From positions 4,333,151-4,397,150 of the forward strand of contig NC_003071.7 in assembly GCF_000001735.4 (NCBI RefSeq): 64,000 nt of DNA, read 5' to 3'. This DNA comes from Arabidopsis thaliana (Eukaryota; Streptophyta; Magnoliopsida; Brassicales; Brassicaceae). Shown here piece by piece: positions 45,701-56,107 of the stretch. The number at the start of each line of letters is the position of its first letter. The stretch's first letter is position 1. Below the pieces are notes generated by a model. The model was not told the DNA's origin and searched no databases. It worked only from the letters and a program-made list of their open reading frames with translations. The position numbers were made by a program, and so were the translations under genes.

Positions 45701-46412
45701 AAGTTCCAAAACTTGTTGGAATTCTATGTCGTCTGTGCGGAAATCAGGAACTAAAGACTTGAAGTCTTCTAGGTTTCCAATAATTGTATTCACTTCAATC
45801 TACAAAGATACAATAACATTAAAAATCTTGAGAAAGCAGAACTTCAAATCTCAAAACCATTCTAAACACCTTTTAAGAGCTCTTCAAATTCTGTAAATAG
45901 ACAAAAGCTTACCTCAGAAACATCATTTACAAGGTTTACAACCTTGAAAAACTCTGGCGTGGTAGTGCTTTTCCACTTCAATATCAATGGATATTCAGAT
46001 TGGCATTCCTTATCTCTAACTCCATATGCTGCACCAAATGCTGGAACTGCGCTCAACACCCATATGGTCCGCACGAGTCCAATTCCTCTCAGATCATATT
46101 TCATCTTTTGCCCAAGTTTTCTCGTCCATTCTCAGAATTGAATTTGATAGAACACTGAATGCTTCTTTACCCCATGGTTGGGCTGTGTACATCTCAAAAT
46201 CAGAAGCATGCTGCAATCTTAACAAAGGTATCTTCTCTCTTTCAAATGGTGTGAATAGAATTCCTTCAGTCAACAATACTGCACCAAGACACAGCTTTTC
46301 TTCATTTTCAACAGCAGGTTCACCTTCCTTAGTTTTTGGAAACAATCGATCTTCGAGATCACCAAGAGTATATACTCCTTCCCTCGCCCAAAAGTATGGT
46401 TCTTTTACATGA
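42705..46412 (-). pseudogene. Kaonashi-type MULE gene A: DUF1985 plus Ulp1-like C48 peptidase with altered catalytic residues
   Basis: Minus-strand exons: DUF1985 at 46412-45914 (LCLGAVLLTEGILF, RGIGLVRTIWVLSAVPAFGA, frameshift near 46110); a Lys/Glu-rich middle (about 45800-44000, nuclear-type basic runs such as RKSKRGT and KKHLSKLKKK, with stops); and the protease end, 43399-42962 joined to 42869-42705. The last has GKCWVALLIYLEQNTICIWE, then EDSGIYMLKFMECYS. In Ulp1 proteases these read HWVxxxIDL..I.V.D and DCG. Here His is Cys, the Asp is Glu, and the catalytic Cys is Ser. The family cleaves SUMO-like modifiers; this copy should be inactive. ULP-like genes on Mutator-like elements are known in Arabidopsis as Kaonashi. 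Confidence 0.75.
43430..43915 (-). repeat. Inverse-orientation copies of the 84-bp MULE unit inside a gene A intron
   Basis: ACGATTGTAAACCATG, TTTTAAAATNCCTTGTAAATCA and TATGCCACTTA recur at about 80-bp spacing from 43440 to 43870. This is the reverse complement of the arrays at 20885 and 26037. Here it lies upstream of the protease exon (acceptor at 43399-43400), so it would be part of an intron. Confidence 0.8.
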
Positions 46413-46681
46413 TCTTTGCCCTTTCGTCGAAGTTCCCTATTAACAGGTTCACATTGAATTCATGTAAGAATAAAAGACAATGTAGAGACTATTATTACAC
46501 GTTTTATAGTAAACACTTTAAAAACGATTGTAAATCATGTTTAACCCTTTAAAAAGCTTTTAAAATCCCTTGTAAATCATTCTATGTCACTTACTTATGC
46601 TTTGAAAACGATTGTAAATCATGTTTTACCCTCTTGTAAGGTTTTAAAATCCCTTGTAAATCATTCTAGACCACTTACAGA
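46413..46681. repeat. MULE repeats at the Athila junction
   Basis: Two more copies of the 84-bp unit on minus (TGTAAATCATGTTTAACCC and TTGTAAATCATTCTATGTCA, about 46520-46680). At 46682 the sequence changes abruptly to Athila gag. No Athila 5' LTR is present, so the junction is a truncation. Confidence 0.7.
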
Positions 46682-47860
46682 CCAGTTGATATTCAAGACC
46701 CACCTAATGTTGATCAACCAAAAAACATTGGTGCTGGTGATGCCCCAAGAAATCATCACCAAAGACAAGGGATAGTGCCACCACAAGTTCAGAACAACAA
46801 CTTTGAGATCAAGAGTGGTCTCATCTCCATGATCCAAGGAAACAAGTTTTATGGTCTACTTATGGAAGACCCCCTAGACCATCTTGACAGCATTGATAGG
46901 CTTTGTGGCCTTACCAAGATTAATGGTGTCACTGAAGATATGTTTAAGCTCAGACTATTTCCCTTCTCTTTGGGAGACAAGGCACACCACTGGGAGAAGA
47001 CTCTACCCCCAGACTCCATCACCTCATGGGACGATTGTAAGAAAGCTTTTCTTGCCAAGTTTTTCTCTAACGCTCGCACCGCTAGATTGAGGAACGAGAT
47101 CTCAGGTTTCAACCAGAAAAACAATAAAACTTTCTGTGAAGCTTGGGAGAGGTTTAAAAGCTACAACACTCAGTGCCCCCATCACGGTTTCAAAAAGGCT
47201 GCATTATTGAGCACACTCTACAGAGGAGCTTTACGAAAGATCAGAATGCTACTTGACACTGCCTCCAATGAAAACTTCCTGAACAAGGATGTGTAGAAGG
47301 TTGGGAGTTGGTCAAAAATCTAGCACAATCTGATGGGTGCTACAATGAAGACTATGATCACTCAATGAGAGGAACTAGAGGAACTGAGGATAAACAAAGC
47401 AAAGATATCAAGGCTCTGAATGAAAACTTAGACAAGCTGTTGCTGGCTCAATAGATGCAGATACACTACATCACTGATGAAGAGCACTTCCAAATGCAAA
47501 AAGGGGGGAATGATTAAACTGAAGAGCTGTACTACATTCAGAACCAAGGAGGATTTAACAAGGGCTACAACAACTACAAGCCCACTCCTACAGAAGCACT
47601 AATGTTGCTAACCCCCAAGATCAAGTGTATCCACCTCAACATAATCAGTCTAAGCATTTGTTCAGTACAACCAAGGTTATGTCCCTAAACAACAATTTAA
47701 TGGAGGCTACCAACAGCAGAATCCACCACCAGGGTTCACTCAACAACCACAACAAGCCCCAGCAACTCAAGATCCTAAAATTAAGCAACTCATTCAACAA
47801 ATCATCCAAGGACAAGCTACTGGAGCCATGGCTTTTGAAAAGAAGATAGCTGAATTACAC
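46682..47860 (+). pseudogene. Athila gag, 5'-truncated and frameshifted
   Basis: An open frame from 46682 contains [80 protein letters not shown] and [16 protein letters not shown], the classic retrotransposon gag core (about residues 30-200). It ends at a stop at 47294 where the family continues with EEGWEL; a small deletion explains the shift. Further gag-like pieces ([25 protein letters not shown]) continue in other frames to about 47860. No zinc knuckle is seen. Confidence 0.85.
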
Positions 47861-48110
47861 AACAAGATCGATTGTTCCTACAACGATCTGAATCTCAAGT
47901 TTGAAACTCTGAATTCAAAAATCAAGTATGTGGAGAGTCAATTTGCATCAACTTCTGCTCCGAAGCATCCTTAGCAACTTCCACGGAAAGCAGTCCAGAA
48001 TCCAAAGGACTATGGTACTGCTAATTCTATCACCATCCACCAAGAAGATGAATCTCCACCAAGTCATCAGACTCCCAATACTGAGGACAGTATGATTCAA
48101 GAAGGGGGGG

Positions 48111-49583
48111 GATTCAACTCAAATTGATGCACCTGCCACCCAGCAATTCTTCTGGACAATAGAGCACACACCTTTGCTGAATACTCAACATTCTGGAAAA
48201 AAGTTCAAAATTGAAAAACTCAAGCAAGAGCAGAATCAAGAGATGATTAGCAGTGCCAGCACTCAAGAAACATACAAGAAGAAAGTCATCCAAGAAAAGC
48301 TTGATGATCCCGGTTCATTCACCCTGCCATGCTCTCTAGGACCATTGACATTTAATAGGTGCATTTGTGATTTGCGAGCATCTGTTAGCCTTATGCCTCT
48401 CTCTACAGCTAAAATGCTAGGGATCATGGAATTCAAGTTCTGCAACTTAGCCTTACTCTTAGCTGACGGTTCTGTTGCACATCCTCATGGTCTAATAGAA
48501 AATCTGCCTGTCAAGATTGGAAATGTTGAGATACCTACAGACTTTGTGGTATTGGACATAGATGAAGAAGGCAAGGATCCCCTGATCCTAGGCAGACCAT
48601 TCTTAGCTTTAGCTGGAGCAGTCATAGATGTCAGGAATGGAAAAATTAATCTGAACCTTGAAAAAGGCATCAAGATGAAGTTTGACATCAGAGAAGCTTC
48701 AAAGAAATCAACAACAGGAGGTCAGAGTTTTGGAATTCAAGATATGGATGTTGATGAAGAAACAGAAGCTGAAACTTCACCAAAAGTCAACTATACTTCT
48801 CAACTTAGCAAGCTGAAGAGAACTTTTGACCACAAGAAGAGAGCAACAGAAAGGCTATCTCAGACTGAATATCCTACAGAAGATAACTGGTATGAGATGA
48901 GAAAAAAAAATAAATGGCAAAGAAGAGTCATAGAAGGATTATCTTCAAGGGTGATGAAGCTGAAAGATCAACTATGGATCTTTGAAAAAAGAGTTAAAAA
49001 ATTTTCAAATGGTATTGACCTTGAGAAGATGGAAAATGCACTAGCTATCAAGGAGGACGAAAATTTCACAACAGAACGGTTTGCACCAGAAGATCAGAAA
49101 GGAGTTCACTTAGAGGAAAGAAGTCTAGAGAGCAAGTTGTTGAGTGTGGAGGAAACTCCTATTGTGACTTATTCTCCAGGAGTGCCTAAACAGCCCACCA
49201 ACCCCTCTGCTGAAGATGAAGACTTGACACTTGATTCTGTTACTGAAGAACTTCTGGAACTCAGGATAGAATACAAAGCTCAAAAGGATACCATTGGGGA
49301 GCTAACTTACAAGATGGAAGGACTGAACCATGCAATCTTGGAACTTCAAGAAATGGTTAAAGGCTACCCCAGTTTTGAATTTGAGGATTGGTCAAAAGAG
49401 CCTGGTTCAGAAGAAGAAGACTACTCTGCTGATCAGAAAGAAGCTTACTTTGAAGAAAAATCAAATGAGTACTCATCCTACCATATCTCAAGAGAGGATG
49501 CAGAGTATGATTCAAGCACCAAAAATTCAACCACTGAAGATGAGGATTTCTCTGTTCCTCTCTTCAACCTCTTTTCTGACTAA
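48111..49583 (+). CDS. Athila retropepsin-like protease and acidic C-terminal region
   Basis: One frame stays open from 48111 to 49583; the track start at 48174 is a TTG. A retropepsin domain lies at about residues 60-190: FTLPCSLGPLTFNRCICDLR, ASVSLMPLSTAKMLG, LADGSVAHPHGLIENLPVKI, DFVVLDIDEEGKDPLILGRP. The active-site D-(L/S/T)-G reads D-L-R, so Gly is lost and catalysis is unlikely. ILGRPFLA is the conserved second flap motif. The following 280 residues are charged and coiled-coil-like, with no RT. A run of eight G at 48104-48111 probably marks the frameshift that separates it from gag. Confidence 0.8.
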   Translation, partial: DSTQIDAPATQQFFWTIEHTPLLNTQHSGKKFKIEKLKQEQNQEMISSASTQETYKKKVIQEKLDDPGSFTLPCSLGPLTFNRCICDLRASVSLMPLSTAKMLGIMEFKFCNLALLLADGSVAHPHGLIENLPVKIGNVEIPTDFVVLDIDEEGKDPLILGRPFLALAGAVIDVRNGKINLNLEKGIKMKFDIREASKKSTTGGQSFGIQDMDVDEETEAETSPKVNYTSQLSKLKRTFDHKKRATERLSQTEYPTEDNWYEMRKKNKWQRRVIEGLSSRVMKLKDQLWIFEKRVKKFSNGIDLEKMENALAIKEDENFTTERFAPEDQKGVHLEERSLESKLLSVEETPIVTYSPGVPKQPTNPSAEDEDLTLDSVTEELLELRIEYKAQKDTIGELTYKMEGLNHAILELQEMVKGYPSFEFEDWSKEPGSEEEDYSADQKEAYFEEKSNEYSSYHISREDAEYDSSTKNSTTEDEDFSVPLFNLFSD

Positions 49584-50245
49584 GCTCTGTAAGAGTCAAG
49601 TTTAGTGACTTAAAACAAGCTCACTTGGGAGAAAGTCCCATATCTATCCATGTAAATAACTTTCTATTTTTCTTGTTATTTTTGATGTTTTTGTTTAAGT
49701 GTTTCAGGTTTGTTTTAGTGACCCTAAGGTAGTCAACGGTCAAGTAAATTCAAACCAAGTCAAGAAAAATCTAAACCGTTGATCGAGCAAAATGAGGAGG
49801 AGTATTTTTAACCATTGATTTGGATGACCAAATGAGAGGAGAATCACCACCGTTTGATCGAGTGATTTTTTGCGATTCATTCTGGTCCGTTTGATCGAGT
49901 GATTGAGGATGGAGGATTTCTCACCGTCCGATCAAGTTAAGAAACCAAAGAGATCCTCTTCGTAGACACCGACGCCTCGTGACCCGCCTCCATTGAAACG
50001 TTGTTGTCCCTTTGTCTTCTTGTCCCCCCATAATCACTTTGGTCCCCCCATTGCAATTCTCGAACTCAACAACCTCATATCTCCACCTCCCATACCAAAG
50101 CATTCTCGAATCCTTACAATTCCCTCTTTATCTCCTTCACTTCCCTTTCTTATCAAAAACTTTTCACAAATTCATTGTTTCCTCCATCATTCAATCTCCT
50201 AATCTACTGAATTTTGGTTTTGAGTTTCTCCCACCTTTGTTCTTG
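49584..50245. other. Athila spacer between protease ORF and the Athila-specific ORF
   Basis: No gene. It includes TTGATCGAGTGATT repeats (49790-49910), variants of the ACTCGAYC motif found in the LTR, and a pyrimidine-rich leader (49990-50240) that may be a splice-acceptor or 5' UTR region for the following ORF. Confidence 0.45.
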
Positions 50246-52244
50246 ATGATGAATAGGCGCTCGCTTTTGTCAAGGATTCAGAACAAAGCTCTCTCCCCAT
50301 CGAAGAGGTACCCAACACCTTCTTCGCATGCAGCTGCTCGAGGACCTTCTGAATCATCACCCTTGGGGTCGAGCATGAGAGAACAAGCAAGTTTCAAGCT
50401 CGATCATAGTGAATCGAGCCAAGAGGAGGAAGTGATGCAAGAAGAGACCTTCAGCTCTCCAGCTGGAAATACTCGATCCCGAAGGTCGAGTAAGACCTCT
50501 ACAAGAGAATTCTTAAGGAACAAAGCAGATATCACTCAAGGGAAGAAGCCCGTGGGGAGGAGGTTGGAGCTGGTAGATGAAGACTCCAAGGAAGAAATGG
50601 GTTCACCAGAGGAAGATGATCAAACAGAGAAAAGAGGCGATGATGATTTGGAATCAGAAAAGTGTGCAACTCGAAACGAGTACTACAAGCTGCTGAAGCG
50701 CAATGAGTTTTTAGGAACTCGGTACTCTCATCCTGAGACCATGGAGAGACTCGGCATCTATGATGATGTAGACTACATGTTTAAACAGTGCAGCCTGAAT
50801 ATTCACATGTTTTCGGCCAATGGAGGAAGAGACTTTTCAGTTTCTTTCATCTGTGGAATAGCTCTTATATGGAGAGTTAGAGGACGATGAAATCAGGCCA
50901 GACGGGAGTTTGGGGTACTTGGAGTTCTGTGTTTATGACGTAGAGTATCGACTTCCAATAGAGCATCTCGAGCTGATGTATGGATTTCCAAGCGGAAAAG
51001 ACACGAGTCATCGTTTTGACAAGAAAGAGCTTCAGTCATTCTGGGCCACGCTTGGATCTAAGCATGGATTTTCATCCTCTAGGACCAAGAGCAACGAGAT
51101 AAGGAGTCCGGTGGTTAGATACTTTCATAGGTCCTTGGCAAGTGCGCTATTTGCAAGAGAGCGGAATGGAACCTTTGTCAATGGAGAACTAGAGTTGATG
51201 GAGACAGCACTGCAAGAGTTGCTTGGTTTAGCATCGGATGGTACAATTCTAGCTGGAGATCAGACAAACACTTCGGTCTCATTCTACCTAATCGAGCACC
51301 TGCTGAGTTACAGAGGATGGGCTAAGGGACTTAAGAAACTAGGAAGAATGGTTGTGGGAGGAGTTATGACACCAATTCTGAGAGCTTGCAATGTACCTTT
51401 ACATTCAACGCCGATTCCTCCGAGATGGATTGATATGCAGCACCTTATCAATTTCAAGAGTTTTTGGTCGCACCAGAAGAATGGCATATATAAGTATAGG
51501 TTCGATCACCCCACAACAGGACAATCCATTTTTCTCCTCCCAAACCCCGCTTCCACTTCGATCAGAGATGGTGGCAACATTGAGTTTTGCCCACCAATGG
51601 AGAACCTCTATATTTCAGGTGATGAAGTTGTGCCGGTGGAAGGAGTGAATGATGATGAGGCCCCAATCCATCATTCTGATAATGAGGCAGAACCTACACA
51701 ACAATTTTACTTTGAGGAGTACTCAGCACCAAGGCAAAGTAAAGACTCAAAGGAGATTCACAAGCGCCTTGGTTTCCTCCAAAGCTGGTGTAAGTTCCAA
51801 GACAAGGCTCTCGCGGCACTCAATAAGAAGTTTAACAATCTCCAACTCAAGATCAGCTGTTCTTCCTCAACCACAGCAATGCTACAGAACATGCCTTTTG
51901 GGAGAAGCGGATCCACTCGTCACGAACCTATGCATTTCGATCCGCCTTCGCCACCAAGACAGTCTTCATATGAGCCAAGGGAACACCATGCTGCACCTTC
52001 ACCACCAAGGCAATCATCCTTCGAACCTAGAGAAAAGGAAAAGAGGAGCAAGTTGAAAAAGCGAAGAAGAACAAGGAAATCAGACGCTGGAGCAAGCCAC
52101 TCTACTGCACCACTTGAGGAGCCACTCGGTCAACAACCCGAGCAAAGGGTTGAGCATCCAGCTAATCCAAGTTCAGCACAACGCATTCCTTGGAGTTACA
52201 CAAAGGAGAGTATGGACGATTTCGTCTCCTCCTACTTCACCTGA
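50246..52244 (+). pseudogene. Athila ORF-1 family protein (PF03078-like), one frameshift and one stop
   Basis: ATG at 50246 starts MNRRSLLSRIQNKALSPSKR. The first part is acidic/basic and unstructured, then NEYYKLLKRNEFLGTRYSHP, then a frameshift near 50825 and a TAG at about 50857. The second frame continues GYLEFCVYDVEYRLPIEHLE, LMYGFPSGKD, PVVRYFHRSLASALFARE and MVVGGVMTPILRACN, and ends near KESMDDFVSSYFT. This is the Athila-group protein of unknown function found in Arabidopsis Athila elements, once suggested to be env-like. The C-terminal third is Pro/Ser/Lys-rich. Confidence 0.8.
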
Positions 52245-52705
52245 TAACTGACGTAACACCACCTCTCCATTGTATATACCATAACATCATTTTATTTTTC
52301 TTTGTGTGCTTTGTGCTTTGGTCTTGAATTCTCTTTCAGATTTTTATTACACAAGGGATTATGAAATTTAAGTTTGGGGGAGGGTTCAAGACATGTTTAA
52401 CATTGTGTTCTCTTTTCTTATTTCAATTTTTGCATCATCTAAGGCATAGAAAAACCCATACAAATTTGAAACATTTTCAGAAAATGATTTCATAAGAAAA
52501 AGAGTGTCATGAGATTGCATATCATTTTAGGATTGTATATAGAGTGTTTGCATTTAGGATTGCTCATTTGCATTGGGGATGATGATGATTTCAAACCGAT
52601 AAGCATGTTTTGATCCAATGAAGTAAGTTCAATGCCCAGGTTGTTAGTTCTCTGTTGCATAACCGATTGTATCTTTGAAGTAAGACCGCACCCTGCTATG
52701 AATTT
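52245..52705 (+). other. Athila 3' noncoding region, left part
   Basis: No gene. AAGTTTGGGGGAGGG at 52369-52383 is like the true polypurine tract before the 3' LTR (62341) and may be an internal polypurine tract. The DNA resumes after the CACTA element at 61165 in the same noncoding region. Confidence 0.6.
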
Positions 52706-53220
52706 CACTACAACAAATATCAACATTATTAGCCAGTGAAAAGCGCTATAATATGTCATTAATAGCGTTTTCATAAAAGCTATCTTATGCCCCTATTATT
52801 GTAGACCCCCACATACGATAGCGTCAGAATTGTATGCTATGTTATAGTTTTCTACGATAGCTCTAATGAAACGCTTTATTAGAGAACACCAATATTTTTG
52901 CTAAATTATTTAATAATCCATATTCTTCTCTATGTTAGGTGTTTCAACCATAGCATTACGAAAACATTACATTACATTTGAAGTTTTTAATAGTAGGATT
53001 TGTGTCTGCGATAATATATGTTTTTCATAAGAATGATAACCTGTAATGATTGAACTCACCGAAAGTTTTTAACAAAAGCATCATTCATTTGCCATAAACA
53101 TCCAATACACATAAGTCTAAATCCAGGATACACAATACAATTCTAAAGCCATGTTCTACTTAACTACATTATCCAAAACGAATTACAAACACAACAAAAG
53201 TCTAAAGAGTATAGTAAACC

Positions 53221-56042
53221 TCAAGACATGATAACCTTGTCCTCTGGCCATGCAATGGCTGTGCCAAGTGCATCTTCCATGATCTCGACTTCATCTGATG
53301 GCCTCCACACTTTTACATCGCTTACTTTCACAATATCGACCCACACTTAAACTGCATTATCACCCAATGGAACAAAGTGAACCTTCTGTTTTGGATCGTT
53401 TGTTGCCCAACGTCCTTCCGCCACAACTCGTTTCTTTCCGGTAATATCCATCAACTTGCACTTCATATTTTCCTTAGAAACGCCTTGATTGAAACACTGC
53501 CATGTTCATAACATTAATAAACCAAAGACTGATTCAATATGACAGAAGCAATTTCAAGATACTAAGGAAACATTTACCTGAGATTTCTCTAGAGTTTTCT
53601 GACTTGGAGAGCTTGGAGCATTTGCATTCTCCAAAGGAGTTTCAGATCCTGAAGCTGAAGACTTAGAACTTGTGGATTTAGAAGCTGCAGATTTTGCCCC
53701 TGCTGAAGATTTGGAAGCTGATCCTGAGGGCTGAAGAGATGACTTCTGATTACCACTAGCAGATGGGAGATTTTCAAATACCACTTTATGCACAGGCCAT
53801 GATATAAAAGTCATCAAACAATCCTCAAGGTACGTCATTTCCATTGTAGGCCTCCATACAAATGTTTCTGGCATGAGCACTTTATCCACAAAAACTTTAA
53901 CTGCGCTCGGTCCAAGAAGAAGTCCATTAACCAATGCATTTTGCTCTTGTGTCTACCATCGACCCTCAGCAACAATGACTTCATCTGTTGACAAATCCAA
54001 TAGCTTACATTTGTTCTGAGAATTTCCTCTAAGTCCCTGTCAAACACATTTAGTTAAAAAATCAAATTAAGACTCTGTCTCTACTTGATCAAACATGAAC
54101 TCATCAAAAAGCTGACTAAGAATGTGCTGAAATCTGCAGTTTACCAAAGGCGCAATGTCCTCTATTTCGAGATCCTTCTCTACAAGAACACATTTAGATG
54201 CAGGCCATGCAATCATCTGTCCAACAGCTTCCGTGATAGTATACATGTTAGGTGCAGGTCGCCATAGAAATGCATCTGGTGTATTAGCAACTTCAACCAA
54301 CACCTTCAAGTCCACAGGGCCTAGACGACAGTCATTAACCATGTCATCAGGATCAGAAGAAAGAATTCGCCCCTCACCAATGATATCCTCAGGACCAGAC
54401 CAATTAACCAACAAACATTTAGGGTGTGTTCTTCTATTTACACTCTACAAAAGAAGTCAAAACTTTAATAAAAAGAAGTGATTCCAAAACTGATGGAATA
54501 AAGGAAGAAGGAATCACTTATCCTGGCAGCAGCAGAGTTTTCACCCACTTCAAGTTCATGTCTCTGCTTCATTCTGGTAAGTTCATCTTGCAGCTCATTG
54601 ACCTTCTTCATTAAAAGAACTTGCTTCTCTTCCATGTCAGTCATGCACTTGCTCTTGACTTGGAGGCAAGCTAGTTCTGTTTTACTCATGCCTCTACCCA
54701 TTGCTCTCAGCCTACCCGGATTGTCTGGTCCTAAAAGTTGAGAGAGGTGATCTTCTTCTGGATTTGCTGACGTTGGTGGACCATCATTTCCAACCAGCTC
54801 AGCCGCCTTTCTCTACATAATATGAAATTGTGTTATCTACTAATATTGATAACTGAAACCATGATCAGTCTTGCAGTGATTACTTACAATCTTTTCAGTA
54901 GCATTAGTGTTCACCAGCGTACCATCCTTTTTGGTACGAGACTTTACCCAGACCTTTAGCCTTGTCACTTTTGATGGATCTCCACTTTCAAGTTTCTGTG
55001 TCAAAAAAAAAATATCATTCAAATATATGAGAATGCATTCTTACCAGAAGAGACAACTTACATGTCAATTTACTTAGCATGTCTTCTGCTAATCTCACCA
55101 TTCCTTTACGACTTGTAGTATGAGGTATTTGATTCCTCCTCCTTTCTTTGTATTTCTCACTCACAACCTACCAATTATACATGTTAATAATTGACAAATA
55201 AAAGTTAAAATGGTCATAATTCCAACTCATTACCTTAAAGGCTGCGCTAGTTTTGACTTTAACAAATTTGCGCCATTTTGTTGGGGAAATATTCATGGGT
55301 CTCATATTCATCCTTTGCTGATTATTAGGAGCCAGATTAATATCTTTGACAGTCCGGGACTTGTATGACCTCCACAGACTGCCCATTTGTTTTAGAACAG
55401 CAACCCTTTGAAACTCTTCATCAAGCTCAAACCTTACTTGCAATCATTTACCATCACACAAAGTATGGAAATAAACCTTTACACAACTAACACACAGAAA
55501 AAGAGACTGAAAAGAAGAATTTACCTGCACAGATTTCCAGAGAACCGTTTTCATATCCTGACTAACATCCTTCCAAGTTTCAATTGTGATAGGAACATGT
55601 TCACGTACCAATGTGCCTACATATGATGCCAGTTTAACTGAACCTGGACCAACAGGATCTCCCATAATAGTGTACTCAACTCTTTCTCTAACAGTTGGAT
55701 CCTTGGCGATGTTCTTCATCTTTGTTGGTCCCTTTGTCTCTTATGCTTAGCCGGAGGCTCAGTTCCTTCTGACAATTCAATCTCACCTATCGCCTCTTCC
55801 TCATTCAGCCCATCCTTATCAGTCACTAAAGGATTCTCCTCAGCTTGTTGGTCTATTACAGGCTCAATTTGAGACTCAGTTTCCTTAGCAGGCTCAGGTT
55901 CATTATCACACTCAGTTTGCTTAGCAGGCTCAGTTTTCTCAGCTGCTGTATCTTGGGGCTCAATGGTGCCTATATACTCTGGCTCATCATCTACAACTTT
56001 CTTCTTTCTTTTCTGTCCACCTTTCTTCTTTGCTTTACCCAT
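53221..56042 (-). pseudogene. CACTA second gene (Transposase_24-like, TnpA/TNP1-type) with three C-terminal repeats
   Basis: Minus-strand exons: 56042-55525 (MGKAKKKGGQKRKKK, acidic linker, then MKNIAKDPTVRERVEYTI, PVGPGSVKLASYVGTLVREH), 55440-55225 (RFELDEEFQRVAVLKQMGSL, ISPTKWRKFVKVKTS), 55160-55060, 54990-54890 (VTRLKVWVKSRTKKDGT), 54815-54525 (coiled coil, MTDMEEKQVLLMKKVNELQD), then three related about 70-residue modules: 54420-54100 (GEGRILSSDPDDMVND, FLWRPAPNMY, IAWP), 54030-53760 (VNGLLLGPSAVKVFV, FVWRPTMEM, ISWP) and 53500-53221 (RWATNDPKQKVHFVPLGDNA, VWRPSDEVEI, IAWPEDK). Defects include a frameshift near 55730 and a TAA at 53349-53351. In CACTA elements this protein is thought to bind subterminal repeats. 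Confidence 0.7.
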
Positions 56043-56107
56043 TTCAGTTCACCTGCATTTCACAAAAAGAATTCCATGTCAATCATACTTCTAAAAACGA
56101 AAACGAC

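Noticed and set aside
48263..48445. Minus-strand 60-codon frame inside the protease ORF
   Set aside because: Shadow of a conserved retropepsin coding region; no own motif.
53589..53777. 62-codon Leu/Gln-rich minus frame
   Set aside because: Alternate frame of the Ser/Lys-rich linker of the CACTA second protein.
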